From Chryseobacterium gleum (GTDB taxonomy: Bacteria; Bacteroidota; Bacteroidia; Flavobacteriales_D; Sanyastnellaceae): a DNA stretch of 14,619 nucleotides. The notes under the pieces were generated by a model. The model saw only the letters and a program-made list of their open reading frames with translations. It made no database searches and was not told the origin of the DNA. This document shows, one piece after another, positions 1 to 6,416 of this stretch. Within the stretch, counting starts at the first letter, position 1. Each line of letters begins with the position of its first letter. The translations under genes and the position numbers were made by a program. The DNA is taken from positions 1-14,619 of the forward strand of contig CAMCYM010000015.1 in assembly GCA_945883885.1 (NCBI GenBank). Direction: 5' to 3'.

Positions 1-174
1 CACAACTACACGGTTGTAGATGATAACACCATCACGTTCACCATCGGCTATAGCGACATCGACGCGCTGACCGATTGCACGAGCGGTGTGGTACGTCCGA
101 CGCTGGCCCTCGGCACGGCAACGGGCGGGTTCCACATGACGGGTCTGCACTTCTTCTTGGACATCGTCGAGTAA
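1..174 (+). CDS. 3' end of an unrecognised gene (57 residues visible)
   Basis: An open frame runs in from the window edge in frame 1 and ends at TAA 172-174. The visible C-terminus is rich in Thr, Asp and aromatic residues with alternating hydrophobic positions (for example TITFTIGYSDIDAL and GLHFFLDIVE), which suggests a beta-rich extracellular or periplasmic domain, but I do not recognise the family. It lies 31 bases upstream of the next gene on the same strand, which encodes a secreted protein, so the two may be cotranscribed. No T9SS-type sorting domain is obvious at the C-terminus. The start and most of the gene lie outside the window, so the function cannot be given. Confidence 0.7.
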   Translation, partial: HNYTVVDDNTITFTIGYSDIDALTDCTSGVVRPTLALGTATGGFHMTGLHFFLDIVE

Positions 175-205
175 TTCACAGGTCTAACCCCCAAAAGAGC
201 GAACC

Positions 206-655
206 ATGAAAAAGTTCTTTGCGATTGCGTTGCTGCTCGGGGGGATCTCCCTGGTCGGAAACGAGGCCGCTGCCCAAGCCGAAATGGAACGGCAAGCGAT
301 TACCTCGGGATACCACAGCGGAGTTGTGGCCGGTGCATCAGGAAACGCACTTGGTGAGATCAGCGGATCTCTGGGCCAAGTGTTCACCACCACGGTTGAG
401 AACGGCGATGGAAGCATCGTCCTGACTCAAGGATTCCAGCAGATGGCCTTCCGGGTCTGCACGGGAGACGTGAACGGTGACAACGCGGTAGGTACGAACG
501 ACCTCCTCGCGATTCTGAGCCTCTACGGAGCCTCGAATCCGACGGTCATCGGAGGATCCCCGAACGGGGGCGCCGAAGACCTGAACGGCGACGGAATGAT
601 CGGGACAGCCGACCTGTTGGTGCTCCTGGCTTACTACGGTGAGTTGTGCAACTGA
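206..655 (+). CDS. secreted protein with LTQGFQQ-type surface domain and dockerin-like calcium-binding tail
   Basis: 149 residues. Residues 1-24 form a signal peptide (MKKFF, hydrophobic core, AAAQ cleavage region), so the protein is exported. Residues 27-79 resemble a short domain common in Bacteroidota surface proteins: a 'SG...G' opening, a 'GEISGSLGQVF' middle and the ending LTQGFQQ. Residues 85-148 hold two EF-hand-like loops of the type I dockerin kind: D88-N90-D92 with D99, and D125-N127-D129 with D136, each followed by DLL and a hydrophobic helix. C85 and C148 bracket this module and could form a disulfide. Calcium binding is inferred from these residues. The family usually ends in a T9SS sorting domain; here the dockerin-like module takes that place. 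The start is the ATG preceding the signal peptide; no Shine-Dalgarno sequence is visible, as usual in Bacteroidota. A strong terminator follows at 677. The partner of the dockerin-like module is unknown. Confidence 0.85.
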   Translation: MKKFFAIALLLGGISLVGNEAAAQAEMERQAITSGYHSGVVAGASGNALGEISGSLGQVFTTTVENGDGSIVLTQGFQQMAFRVCTGDVNGDNAVGTNDLLAILSLYGASNPTVIGGSPNGGAEDLNGDGMIGTADLLVLLAYYGELCN

Positions 656-676
656 CACCCCCTTGAATGACAAGAG

Positions 677-706
677 AAAGGCCCCGCGACAGCGGGGCCT
701 TTTTTT
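677..706 (+). terminator. rho-independent terminator of the dockerin-like gene
   Basis: Perfect 11-bp stem AAAGGCCCCGC (677-687) / GCGGGGCCTTT (692-702) with a 4-base loop GACA, followed by a run of T through 706. It begins 21 bases after the stop at 655. It separates this plus-strand unit from the convergent minus-strand TPR gene. Confidence 0.93.
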
Positions 707-739
707 ATGCACTCTGATTTCGCCAGTTTAGATACTCCC

Positions 740-784
740 CTCAACCTTCGTCCCTCAACCCCGTCCTCGTCCTCAACCTCAACC
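740..784. repeat. CTCAACC short direct repeats (GGTTGAG on the minus strand)
   Basis: Four exact copies of CTCAACC at 740-746, 754-760, 772-778 and 778-784, the last two sharing a base. They lie in the non-coding gap between two convergent genes, just downstream of the TPR gene stop. A related CTCAATC array lies at 4673-4741 and a GGTTGAG copy at 4547. Confidence 0.75.
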
Positions 785-793
785 CGTTCCCTC

Positions 794-808
794 GGGCGCA
801 AAGCGCCC
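794..808 (-). other. small GC hairpin downstream of the TPR gene
   Basis: Perfect 6-bp stem GGGCGC / GCGCCC with loop AAA, two bases past the TPR stop codon on the minus strand. There is no T run after it in the minus direction, so it is at best a weak terminator or an mRNA 3'-end stabiliser. Confidence 0.4.
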
Positions 809-810
809 TC

Positions 811-2625
811 TCACTCCTCCCCCCGCAACGCCCGGAACCTGCGCCGTGCCTCGACGACATGCAAGCTGCCGGGGAATTCGAAGAGGAGGCGCTCGTAGAG
901 GGCCAGGGCGGCGTCGCGTTCGCCGAGGACGTCCTCGCGGAGGACGGCGAGCCGGAAGAGGGCGTCGTCGGCAAGGATGTCGGTGAAGTGGAGGGCGATG
1001 ATCTCTTCGAGGAAGGGGATGGCGGCGGTGTCGCGGCCTTCGGCGTAGGCGAGCTCCGCGCGGCGCCACAGGATTTCGTCCGTCAGGGCGTGGCCGGGCC
1101 ACGCGGCGGAGAGCGAGTCGAGGAGGGCGCGGGAGGCGTCGTAACGGTGTTGGAGGGCGAGGAGGTCGGCGGAGGCGAAGAGCTCCATCGGCGCCGTGAC
1201 CGTGTCGAGGGCGAAGTTGTCCGAGATGAGGAGGGACAGGTCGATGGCGTTGTTTGAGATGAGCTTCGAGGTGGACGCCTTGAGGGCGTCGAGCTGGGTT
1301 TGGGCCCATTCAAAATCGCCGGTGAAGTAGCTGATGCGCGCGTTGCGGTAGCGTGCCTCGTGCCCGAGCGGGTCGTCCTTGTAGTCGAGGTCCACCTGGC
1401 CGTAGAGCAACGCCGCGTCCCAAACTTCCCCCGCGAACACATAGATGTCCGCCAGCTCGAGCTTGCATTCTGCCGCCACGCGGTCGTACAGGGCCGGCGT
1501 CTCCAGCAGGGCCGTGAGCCGCGCGATGGCCGGGGCCGTCTCGCCGAGCAGGAACGCCTCGAGGTGGGCGAGGTCCCGCACGAGCGACGCCGTTTCTGGG
1601 CGCACCCCGAGTTCATCGACCGCCGTGCGGTAGGTGGCGCCGAGCGCTGCGGCGGCGGTGCGGTCGACGGGCCGCGCAGATTCGACGGCGCGCAGCTGCA
1701 CCTCAAGGGCCTCGGTACGCGCCGTGAAATAGAACGGGTTGTCGAGACCTTTGGCGGCCACCGCTTCGAAGCAGGCACGCGCCGTGGCGTCGTCGCCGTT
1801 CTCGGCGGCCGTCGCAGCGAGCTCCATCAGCCGCGCGCCGTTTTCGCCGAGCCGGCGGTCGAGCGCACGGGCGTGGAGGAGGGCGTTCGGGAAGTCCTTC
1901 AGGGCGCTGAAGTACCAGAGGAAGAGCTCGTCGAAGACGGGGAGCTCGGGCGCACGGCGTGCCGCGGCCGTGAGGCGCACGAGCAGCATGTCGCCGAGGT
2001 CGGGGTTGTCCGCGATGCGGAGGGAGCGCTCGAAGGCGGCGGTGACGTTGCGGAGTTGGGCCGGTTGCGCCTGCACGACGGCGAGGTAGGCGTCCACCAT
2101 CGCGGGAAAATCGCCGCGCAGCCCCTGCAGGTTTGCCAGCTGCATGTCGAGGTCCGTGACGCCCTGCGCGAGGGCCTTGCGGTAGACCTCGTAGGCGAGG
2201 TCCAACTCGTTGAGGTTCGTAAACGCGTTCGCGAGCTGGATGGCGTAGCCGCGGCCTGGCTCGAGGTATTCGAGCGCGCTGCGGAAGGCCACCATCGCTT
2301 CGTCGCGCTTGCCGAAGTGCAGGTACAGCTTGCCGAGGTCGACGTAGCCCTGGGACCGCGCTTGGCGGTTCTTCATGCGGGACTCGACGAGGTCCTTTGC
2401 CGACTCGAAGTCGTTGAGGCCCAGCAGCGTGCCGTAGTACAGGTCGTAGACTTGGTTCGTCTTGTTCTTCTTCCAGAGGACCTCGAGGTACAGCTTTGCC
2501 TGCTCGAACGATCCCTCGTCGAAGTAGAACTGTGCGAGCTCGAGTTCGCTTTGGGCACGCACCGCGCCGGGAGCGCAGGCGAGGAATGTGGCCAAAACCC
2601 CGGCCGCCACCCAGCCACGTCTCAT
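811..2625 (-). CDS. secreted TPR (tetratricopeptide repeat) protein
   Basis: 604 residues. A signal peptide is visible at 1-24 (RRGW, hydrophobic segment, ending VRAQ), so the protein is exported, probably to the periplasm. The rest is almost entirely helical with TPR-like units: for example 'AQFYFDEGSFEQAKLYLEVL' near residue 31, 'LGKLYLHFGKRDEAMVAFRSAL' near 97, and C-terminal units with 'AELAYAEGRDTAAIPFLEEI' and 'ALYERLLFEFPGS'. TPR proteins are scaffolds for protein-protein contacts; no catalytic domain is visible. The start ATG overlaps the stop of the upstream lipoprotein gene (ATGA), so translation is probably coupled and the two products may work together at the envelope. From memory, a TPR protein gene near serS is recurrent in Flavobacteriia, so the neighbourhood looks ancestral. 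The precise role is unknown. Confidence 0.9.
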   Translation of the reverse strand: MRRGWVAAGVLATFLACAPGAVRAQSELELAQFYFDEGSFEQAKLYLEVLWKKNKTNQVYDLYYGTLLGLNDFESAKDLVESRMKNRQARSQGYVDLGKLYLHFGKRDEAMVAFRSALEYLEPGRGYAIQLANAFTNLNELDLAYEVYRKALAQGVTDLDMQLANLQGLRGDFPAMVDAYLAVVQAQPAQLRNVTAAFERSLRIADNPDLGDMLLVRLTAAARRAPELPVFDELFLWYFSALKDFPNALLHARALDRRLGENGARLMELAATAAENGDDATARACFEAVAAKGLDNPFYFTARTEALEVQLRAVESARPVDRTAAAALGATYRTAVDELGVRPETASLVRDLAHLEAFLLGETAPAIARLTALLETPALYDRVAAECKLELADIYVFAGEVWDAALLYGQVDLDYKDDPLGHEARYRNARISYFTGDFEWAQTQLDALKASTSKLISNNAIDLSLLISDNFALDTVTAPMELFASADLLALQHRYDASRALLDSLSAAWPGHALTDEILWRRAELAYAEGRDTAAIPFLEEIIALHFTDILADDALFRLAVLREDVLGERDAALALYERLLFEFPGSLHVVEARRRFRALRGEE

Positions 2626-3248
2626 TCGGAGGCCGCGATGAGGGCTTGGGCGTACCGGGCGCGCAACACCGTTTTCAGGCTGTCGGCCGGGGCGGCGGCG
2701 GCGGCGGCGATGTCGAGTCCGCGCCGTGCGAGGTCCTGGGTTTCCGCGACGGACGTGAGGTACGCCCGGGCGAAGGTGAGTTCGCGGGCGGTGTGCGTGG
2801 CGATGTAGGCGGAGTCGATGGGCGTGCCCGCGCCGTCGGTGGCCGCGCCGGAACGCAGCGCCTCGATCAGGGCGACGAGCTGGTTTTCCGTGCGTTCGCC
2901 GGACTGGGCCAGGGTGCGCAGCCGCTCAGGGCCGTCCTTGAGGAGCCGCCGCGCGCGGGCCACTTCCGAGATGACCGCGCCTTCTTCCCGCGTGAGTTGG
3001 GCGGTAGAGTCCGCGACGAGGAGCTCGAAGTCCCAGAGGTTTTGCTCGGCCCACGATTTGGCCTGCGCGATGGAATCCGCAGGCACCCCGCCTAACGCCT
3101 CACGCGCAGTCCGCACGGAATCCAGCGCCCCCTCCAGCTCCTCCACCGCGGCCCCCTTCGGCCCACGCGGCCCACAGCCCGCCAGCATGGCCAGCGCGAC
3201 CACCGCAGCAGTCGCCCGCTGCGCCCACCTGTTTGCATTCGGAATCAC
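2622..3248 (-). CDS. predicted lipoprotein of unknown function
   Basis: 208 residues. The N-terminus is a lipoprotein signal peptide: a basic region, a hydrophobic stretch (TAAVVALAM) and the lipobox LAGC with C25 as the lipidation site. The mature part is Ala/Leu/Glu-rich and predicted helical (for example 'SEVARARRLLKDGPERLRTL' and the Ala-rich segment near 180), without a domain I recognise. The start is GTG at 3248, chosen because it gives a complete signal peptide; the next in-frame Met (residue 21) would destroy it. The gene begins 18 bases after the serS stop and its own stop overlaps the start of the TPR gene by 4 bases, so serS, this gene and the TPR gene probably form one transcript. 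A full anti-SD match GGAGGTGA overlaps the GTG start. It is probably an envelope partner of the TPR protein; that is inference. Confidence 0.85.
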   Translation of the reverse strand: MIPNANRWAQRATAAVVALAMLAGCGPRGPKGAAVEELEGALDSVRTAREALGGVPADSIAQAKSWAEQNLWDFELLVADSTAQLTREEGAVISEVARARRLLKDGPERLRTLAQSGERTENQLVALIEALRSGAATDGAGTPIDSAYIATHTARELTFARAYLTSVAETQDLARRGLDIAAAAAAPADSLKTVLRARYAQALIAASE

Positions 3249-3266
3249 CTCCCGAAGATAGCGCGC

Positions 3267-4541
3267 TCAGTCGATTCGGTCGAACCCGCAAAACGGCTGC
3301 AACGCCGCCGGAATGCGCACGCTGCCGTCGGGCTGTTGGTGCACCTCGAGCAGGGCCGCCACGATGCGCGGCAACGCCAGCGCAGACCCGTTCAGCGTGT
3401 GCACGAGGGCGGTCTTGCCGTCTGCCCCCTTGAAGCGGCACTTGAGCCGGTTCGCCTGGTACGTCTCGAAGTTCGAAACGCTGGACACCTCGAGCCACCG
3501 GTCCTGCCCACCGCTCCACACCTCGAAGTCGTAGGTCAGGGCAGACGTGAAGCCCATGTCGCCGCCGCACAGCCGCAAGATCCGGAACGGCAATTCGAGG
3601 TCGGCCAGCAGGCCTTTGACGTGCTCCACCATGCTGTCGAGGACGTCGTACGAACCTTCGGGATGTGCGAGTTGGACGATCTCGACCTTGTCGAACTGGT
3701 GCAGCCGATTGAGTCCGCGCACGTCCTTGCCATAGCTGCCGGCCTCGCGGCGGAAGCACGGCGTGTAGCCGCACATGCGCACCGGCAGGTCGGATTCCGC
3801 GAGGATGACGTCGCGGTAGATGTTCGTCAGCGGGACTTCCGCGGTCGGAATCAGGTAGAGGTCATCGGCTGTGGAGTGGTACATTTGGCCCTCTTTATCA
3901 GGAAGTTGGCCTGTACCGAAGCCGGAATCTGCATTGACCAAATGCGGGGCCTGGTATTCCTCATAGCCCGCCGCTTCCGCGCGCTCGAGGAACATCCGAA
4001 TCAGTCCCCGCTGCAGCTTTGCCCCCTTTCCGCGGTAGAACGGAAATCCCGCCCCGGTCACCTTCGCGCCGAGGTCGAAGTCGATCAACCGGAACCGATC
4101 GGCAATCTCCCAATGCGGCTGCGCCCCCTCCGGCATCGCCGGCAATTCACCGCTCCGAAACACCTCGAGGTTGTCGTCCGCCCCGCGTCCATCCGGAACG
4201 AGGTCGCACGGGGTGTTCGGCAGCGTGCACAGCGCATCGTGGATGGCGCGTTCGGCTTGTTCCATCGCCTCGCGCAGGGCCGATGTCCGCTCTTTCAACG
4301 CGACCGACTCGGCCTTCAACGCCTCGGCCTCTTCGCGCTTCCCCGACTTCATGAGCTCACCGACTTCGCGGCTGATGGCATTTGCCCGCGCAAGCAGCTC
4401 GTCCAGCTCGGCTTGTGCCGTCCGACGGTCGCCGTCGAGCGCCAGCACGCGGTCCACGGTCGGCCCGGCGTCGATGTTGCGTTTTGCAAGGGCGGCAACC
4501 ACGCGGTCACGGCGTTCACGGAGCAGGGGGAGGGTGAGCAT
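3267..4541 (-). CDS. serS: seryl-tRNA synthetase
   Basis: 424 residues, the usual length of bacterial SerRS, a cytoplasmic class II synthetase that charges tRNA-Ser with serine using ATP. Visible parts: N-terminal tRNA-binding coiled-coil arm (about residues 30-105, with 'AQAELDELLARANAISREVG' and 'SGKREEAEALKAE'); motif 1 region around 165-200 (FPFYRGKGAKLQRGL...); the serine-pocket TAE at 233-235; motif 2 FRREAGS at 263-269 followed by GLNRLHQFDKVE; and motif 3 NGSALALPRI at 384-393 with a following DGSVRIPAALQPF. The frame stays open 43 codons upstream, but that part is Pro/Arg-rich and falls in the intergenic GC/repeat tract, whereas MLTLPLLRERRDRVV aligns with the normal SerRS N-terminus; I therefore start at 4541. 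A weak -7-like TAAATTCG lies at 4592-4599 (minus). It is followed by a lipoprotein gene and the TPR gene in the same direction. Confidence 0.97.
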   Translation of the reverse strand: MLTLPLLRERRDRVVAALAKRNIDAGPTVDRVLALDGDRRTAQAELDELLARANAISREVGELMKSGKREEAEALKAESVALKERTSALREAMEQAERAIHDALCTLPNTPCDLVPDGRGADDNLEVFRSGELPAMPEGAQPHWEIADRFRLIDFDLGAKVTGAGFPFYRGKGAKLQRGLIRMFLERAEAAGYEEYQAPHLVNADSGFGTGQLPDKEGQMYHSTADDLYLIPTAEVPLTNIYRDVILAESDLPVRMCGYTPCFRREAGSYGKDVRGLNRLHQFDKVEIVQLAHPEGSYDVLDSMVEHVKGLLADLELPFRILRLCGGDMGFTSALTYDFEVWSGGQDRWLEVSSVSNFETYQANRLKCRFKGADGKTALVHTLNGSALALPRIVAALLEVHQQPDGSVRIPAALQPFCGFDRID

Positions 4542-4546
4542 GTGGG

Positions 4547-4560
4547 GTTGAGGTTGGGGG
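4547..4560. repeat. GGTTGAG/GGTTGGG repeat upstream of serS
   Basis: GGTTGAGGTTGGGG lies immediately upstream of the serS start, one exact and one near copy of the unit found (as CTCAACC on the plus strand) at 740-784, here in the opposite orientation. The remainder of the 187-base serS-rpmA gap holds the rpmA terminator and a CTCAATC array. Confidence 0.5.
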
Positions 4561-4624
4561 GCGCTGCGCGCCGAGGGTGGGGGGTAGGGGGCGAATTTAC
4601 GACGGGTGCGCGGGGCACGACGTG

Positions 4625-4662
4625 AAAAAGCGGGGGCGCCTCCGTTGTCCGGAAGCGCCCCC
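4625..4662 (-). terminator. rho-independent terminator after rplU-rpmA
   Basis: Read on the minus strand, a 13-bp stem GGGGGCGCTTCCG / CGGAGGCGCCCCC (one G-U pair, loop GACAA) is followed by GCTTTTT. It lies 67 bases downstream of the rpmA stop and 84 bases upstream of the serS start, so it should separate the ribosomal-protein unit from serS. Confidence 0.88.
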
Positions 4663-4672
4663 ACTCTCACTC

Positions 4673-4741
4673 CTCAATCTCACCCCTCAATCTCAATCTC
4701 AAACTTAATCTCCCCCCTCAATCTGCATTCATGCCTCAATC
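4673..4741. repeat. CTCAATC short repeat array (GATTGAG on the minus strand)
   Basis: Exact CTCAATC copies start at 4673, 4686, 4692, 4717 and 4735, with near copies CTCAAAC at 4698 and CTTAATC at 4704; positions 4686-4710 form four tandem hexamer-spaced units. The last copy lies inside the 3' end of rpmA. On the mRNA strand this is a purine-rich GAUUGAG tract directly after the rpmA stop. Confidence 0.75.
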
Positions 4742-4989
4742 GGGACGACAGAGACGAAGGAGCGGTTGTTTGCTTTTTTGCGGAATTCCACGACGCCGTC
4801 GACGAGTGCGAAGAGCGTGTGGTCCTTGCCGATGCCTACGTTGAGGCCCGGGTGGTGCTGGGTGCCGCGCTGGCGGACGATGATGTTGCCTGCGATGCAG
4901 CCTTGACCACCGTAGATTTTGACGCCGAGACGCTTGGAATGCGATTCGCGGCCGTTTTTCGAGCTACCTACCCCTTTTTTGTGTGCCAT
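4729..4989 (-). CDS. rpmA: 50S ribosomal protein L27 (bL27)
   Basis: 86 residues, a normal length. L27 belongs to the large ribosomal subunit; its N-terminal tail reaches towards the peptidyl-transferase centre. The start MAHKKG and the conserved GVGSSKNGRESHSKRLGVK (residues 6-24) followed by IYGGQ and 'GNIIVRQRGTQHHPG' are diagnostic. There is no N-terminal extension of the kind that is cleaved in Firmicutes. The gene starts 26 bases downstream of the rplU stop on the same strand, the standard rplU-rpmA pair. A strong terminator lies downstream at 4625-4662. The final codons carry one unit of the CTCAATC repeat that continues into the 3' flank. Confidence 0.98.
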   Translation of the reverse strand: MAHKKGVGSSKNGRESHSKRLGVKIYGGQGCIAGNIIVRQRGTQHHPGLNVGIGKDHTLFALVDGVVEFRKKANNRSFVSVVPIEA

Positions 4990-5015
4990 GGCGTGAAGAA
5001 AGGTTAGAAGGGCCG

Positions 5016-5327
5016 TCAGGCCTTGATGTCCGTGATGCGGATTTCCGTGAGCGAAGCCCGGAATCCATTGAGCTTTTGGTGACCCTTGCGCCGCTTCTTT
5101 TTGAAGATCAGCACTTTGTCGCCTTTCAGGTGGCGTTCAACCACCGCGGAGATCGATGCTCCGCTTACCGCCGGGGCGCCAACCTGGACGTCGCCACCCT
5201 GGTCAACGAGGAGGACGCGGTCAAAGTTGACCTTCGCGCCTTCTTCCTCGTGGAGCCGGTTGACGAACACCTGTTGGTCTTTCTGTACCTTGTACTGGTG
5301 CCCTGCGATCTCTACGATTGCGTACAT
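5016..5327 (-). CDS. rplU: 50S ribosomal protein L21 (bL21)
   Basis: 103 residues, the typical length. L21 binds 23S rRNA in the large subunit. The start MYAIVEIAGHQYKV and the C-terminal signature KKKRRKGHQKLNGFR (residues 76-90) followed by TEIRI are characteristic. The frame stays open for 43 more codons upstream, but those residues do not resemble L21 and would cover the promoter, so the start is at 5327. A good Bacteroidota-type promoter lies 32-62 bases upstream, giving a short leader. No Shine-Dalgarno sequence is visible; the leader is A-rich in its middle (AAAAGGGAAAAAACA). It is followed by rpmA. Confidence 0.98.
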   Translation of the reverse strand: MYAIVEIAGHQYKVQKDQQVFVNRLHEEEGAKVNFDRVLLVDQGGDVQVGAPAVSGASISAVVERHLKGDKVLIFKKKRRKGHQKLNGFRASLTEIRITDIKA

Positions 5328-5358
5328 GGAGATGTGTTTTTTCCCTTTTAGGGGGCGG

Positions 5359-5389
5359 CAAAGGTAGGCACAAAGGCCGTACTTATCAA
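5359..5389 (-). promoter_or_regulatory. Bacteroidota-type promoter for rplU-rpmA
   Basis: On the minus strand: TTG (5389-5387), a 20-base spacer, then TACCTTTG (5366-5359), an exact match to the -7 consensus TAnnTTTG with an acceptable -33 element. The predicted transcript starts about 28 bases upstream of the rplU ATG. Confidence 0.7.
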
Positions 5390-5406
5390 CATCTGGGGGT
5401 GACTTT

Positions 5407-6333
5407 TCATTTGGGCCGGCGGTAGAGGTCCGCGTGGGTAATCGCCACGCCCACAAGGATCAGCCCGCTCGCCACGAAGTGTCCCGTCCGCAGCGGCTCG
5501 CCGCCGGCCAAACCCCACATCGTCGCGAAAATGGGAATGATGTACGTCACGCTCGACGCGGTCACGGCATCGGTCCACTGCACGACCCGGTTGAAGACCG
5601 CGAGCGCGCCGGCGGTGCCGATGGCGCCCAGCACGGTGATGGCCAGGAGGGCCCGCGGGCCGTCCGGGTGGTGGAGCACCGTCGTGGGGAGGTCGCCCGT
5701 CGCCACGACGAAGGTGCAGGGAATCAGGGCGGTGAGGAGGGAGGCCGTGGTCATCGCGGAGGCGTCCACGGCGCCGAGCTTCTCCCGGGTGACGTTGACG
5801 CTGACGCCGTAGCACGCCGTGGCGAGGACGACGAGGAGGGCGGCGGCCGGGCCGGCGGTGGCGGCATCGGGGCCGTCGCCGTGGCTGCGGGTGACGAGCA
5901 GGACCGCGCCGGCGAGTCCCACGAGCACGCCGAGGAGCTGCATCCGGCGGACCGGGCGCCGGAAGGCGATGACGGAGAGCAGGAGGGTCCAAAGCGGGCT
6001 CAGGGCGTTGAGCATGCCGGCGACCGCGCTCGGGAGTTGGGTTTGGGCCGTCGCAAACAGCGCGGCGGGAATCGTGCTGCCGACGATGCCGACGACGGCC
6101 GCCCACCCCCACTGGGCTGCGGTCAGCTGCCGCAAGCGACGGTAAAACAGCGCAAGCAACAGCAATGACGCGCATCCGATGCGCCACGCCGCGAGGTCGA
6201 TGGGCCTGAGGAGCGCGCTGCCGTCTTGCGCGAACAGCCCGACTTTCATCAGGACGAAGCTGGTGCCCCAAACGGCGCCGAGCAGCAGAAGCAGCAGCGG
6301 GGCTAGTCCGCGGCGGGGTGGGGCCGTTTGCAT
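5407..6333 (-). CDS. EamA/DMT-family inner-membrane transporter
   Basis: 308 residues, the usual size of ten-helix drug/metabolite transporters of the EamA type. About ten hydrophobic segments are visible in two similar halves (residues roughly 10-150 and 160-303). Typical EamA features are the N-terminal 'LLLGAVWGTSFVLMKVGL', the 'AAWRIGCASLLLLAL' helix, 'LNALSPLWTLLLSVIAF' closing the first half and 'VTYIIPIFATMWGLAGGEPL' in the second, the last resembling the conserved P-x-(x)-GxxxxGE pattern. Family members export metabolites or amino acids; the substrate cannot be read from sequence. The start ATG at 6333 is preceded six bases upstream by a -7-like TACTTTAG. The gene diverges from the HMA lipoprotein gene (83 bases between starts). 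No terminator follows, so read-through into rplU-rpmA is possible. Confidence 0.92.
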   Translation of the reverse strand: MQTAPPRRGLAPLLLLLLGAVWGTSFVLMKVGLFAQDGSALLRPIDLAAWRIGCASLLLLALFYRRLRQLTAAQWGWAAVVGIVGSTIPAALFATAQTQLPSAVAGMLNALSPLWTLLLSVIAFRRPVRRMQLLGVLVGLAGAVLLVTRSHGDGPDAATAGPAAALLVVLATACYGVSVNVTREKLGAVDASAMTTASLLTALIPCTFVVATGDLPTTVLHHPDGPRALLAITVLGAIGTAGALAVFNRVVQWTDAVTASSVTYIIPIFATMWGLAGGEPLRTGHFVASGLILVGVAITHADLYRRPK

Positions 6334-6339
6334 CGGCCG

Positions 6340-6347
6340 CTAAAGTA
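6340..6347 (-). promoter_or_regulatory. possible -7 promoter element of the EamA transporter gene
   Basis: TACTTTAG on the minus strand differs from the TAnnTTTG consensus at one base and ends six bases before the ATG at 6333. A clear -33 TTG is not present. If used, the mRNA would have almost no 5' leader. Confidence 0.4.
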
Positions 6348-6404
6348 CCGGTTGCGCACAGGGCTTTTGTGATTCATTCGGAAACTGCACCGCGCTGTGG
6401 GGTG

Positions 6405-6412
6405 TATTTTTG
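6405..6412 (+). promoter_or_regulatory. -7 promoter element of the HMA lipoprotein-ctaA operon
   Basis: TATTTTTG is an exact match to TAnnTTTG and ends four bases before the ATG at 6417. The -33 region is not well conserved (only TTC-like triplets upstream). Given the usual distance from the -7 element to the transcription start, transcription would begin at or next to the A of the ATG. Confidence 0.55.
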
Positions 6413-6416
6413 CTCC

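Noticed and set aside
707..898. 63-codon plus-strand frame after the dockerin-gene terminator
   Set aside because: Ser/Arg/Pro-rich low-complexity translation of the CTCAACC repeat and the antisense of the TPR gene; it starts right after the T run.
1300..2808. 502-codon plus-strand open frame opposite the TPR and lipoprotein genes
   Set aside because: The translation is Val/Glu/Arg-rich shadow sequence; the minus strand carries a coherent signal peptide, TPR units and a coupled start.
3336..4625. 429-codon plus-strand open frame opposite serS
   Set aside because: Antisense of a clear SerRS with all class II motifs; no independent support.
4542..4670. 43-residue N-terminal extension of SerS
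   Set aside because: The Pro/Arg-rich translation covers the GC-rich intergenic tract and part of the rpmA terminator; SerRS homology begins at MLTLPLL (4541).
5328..5456. 43-residue N-terminal extension of L21
   Set aside because: It would span the rplU promoter and the end of the upstream gene; L21 begins MYAIVEIAGHQ at 5327.
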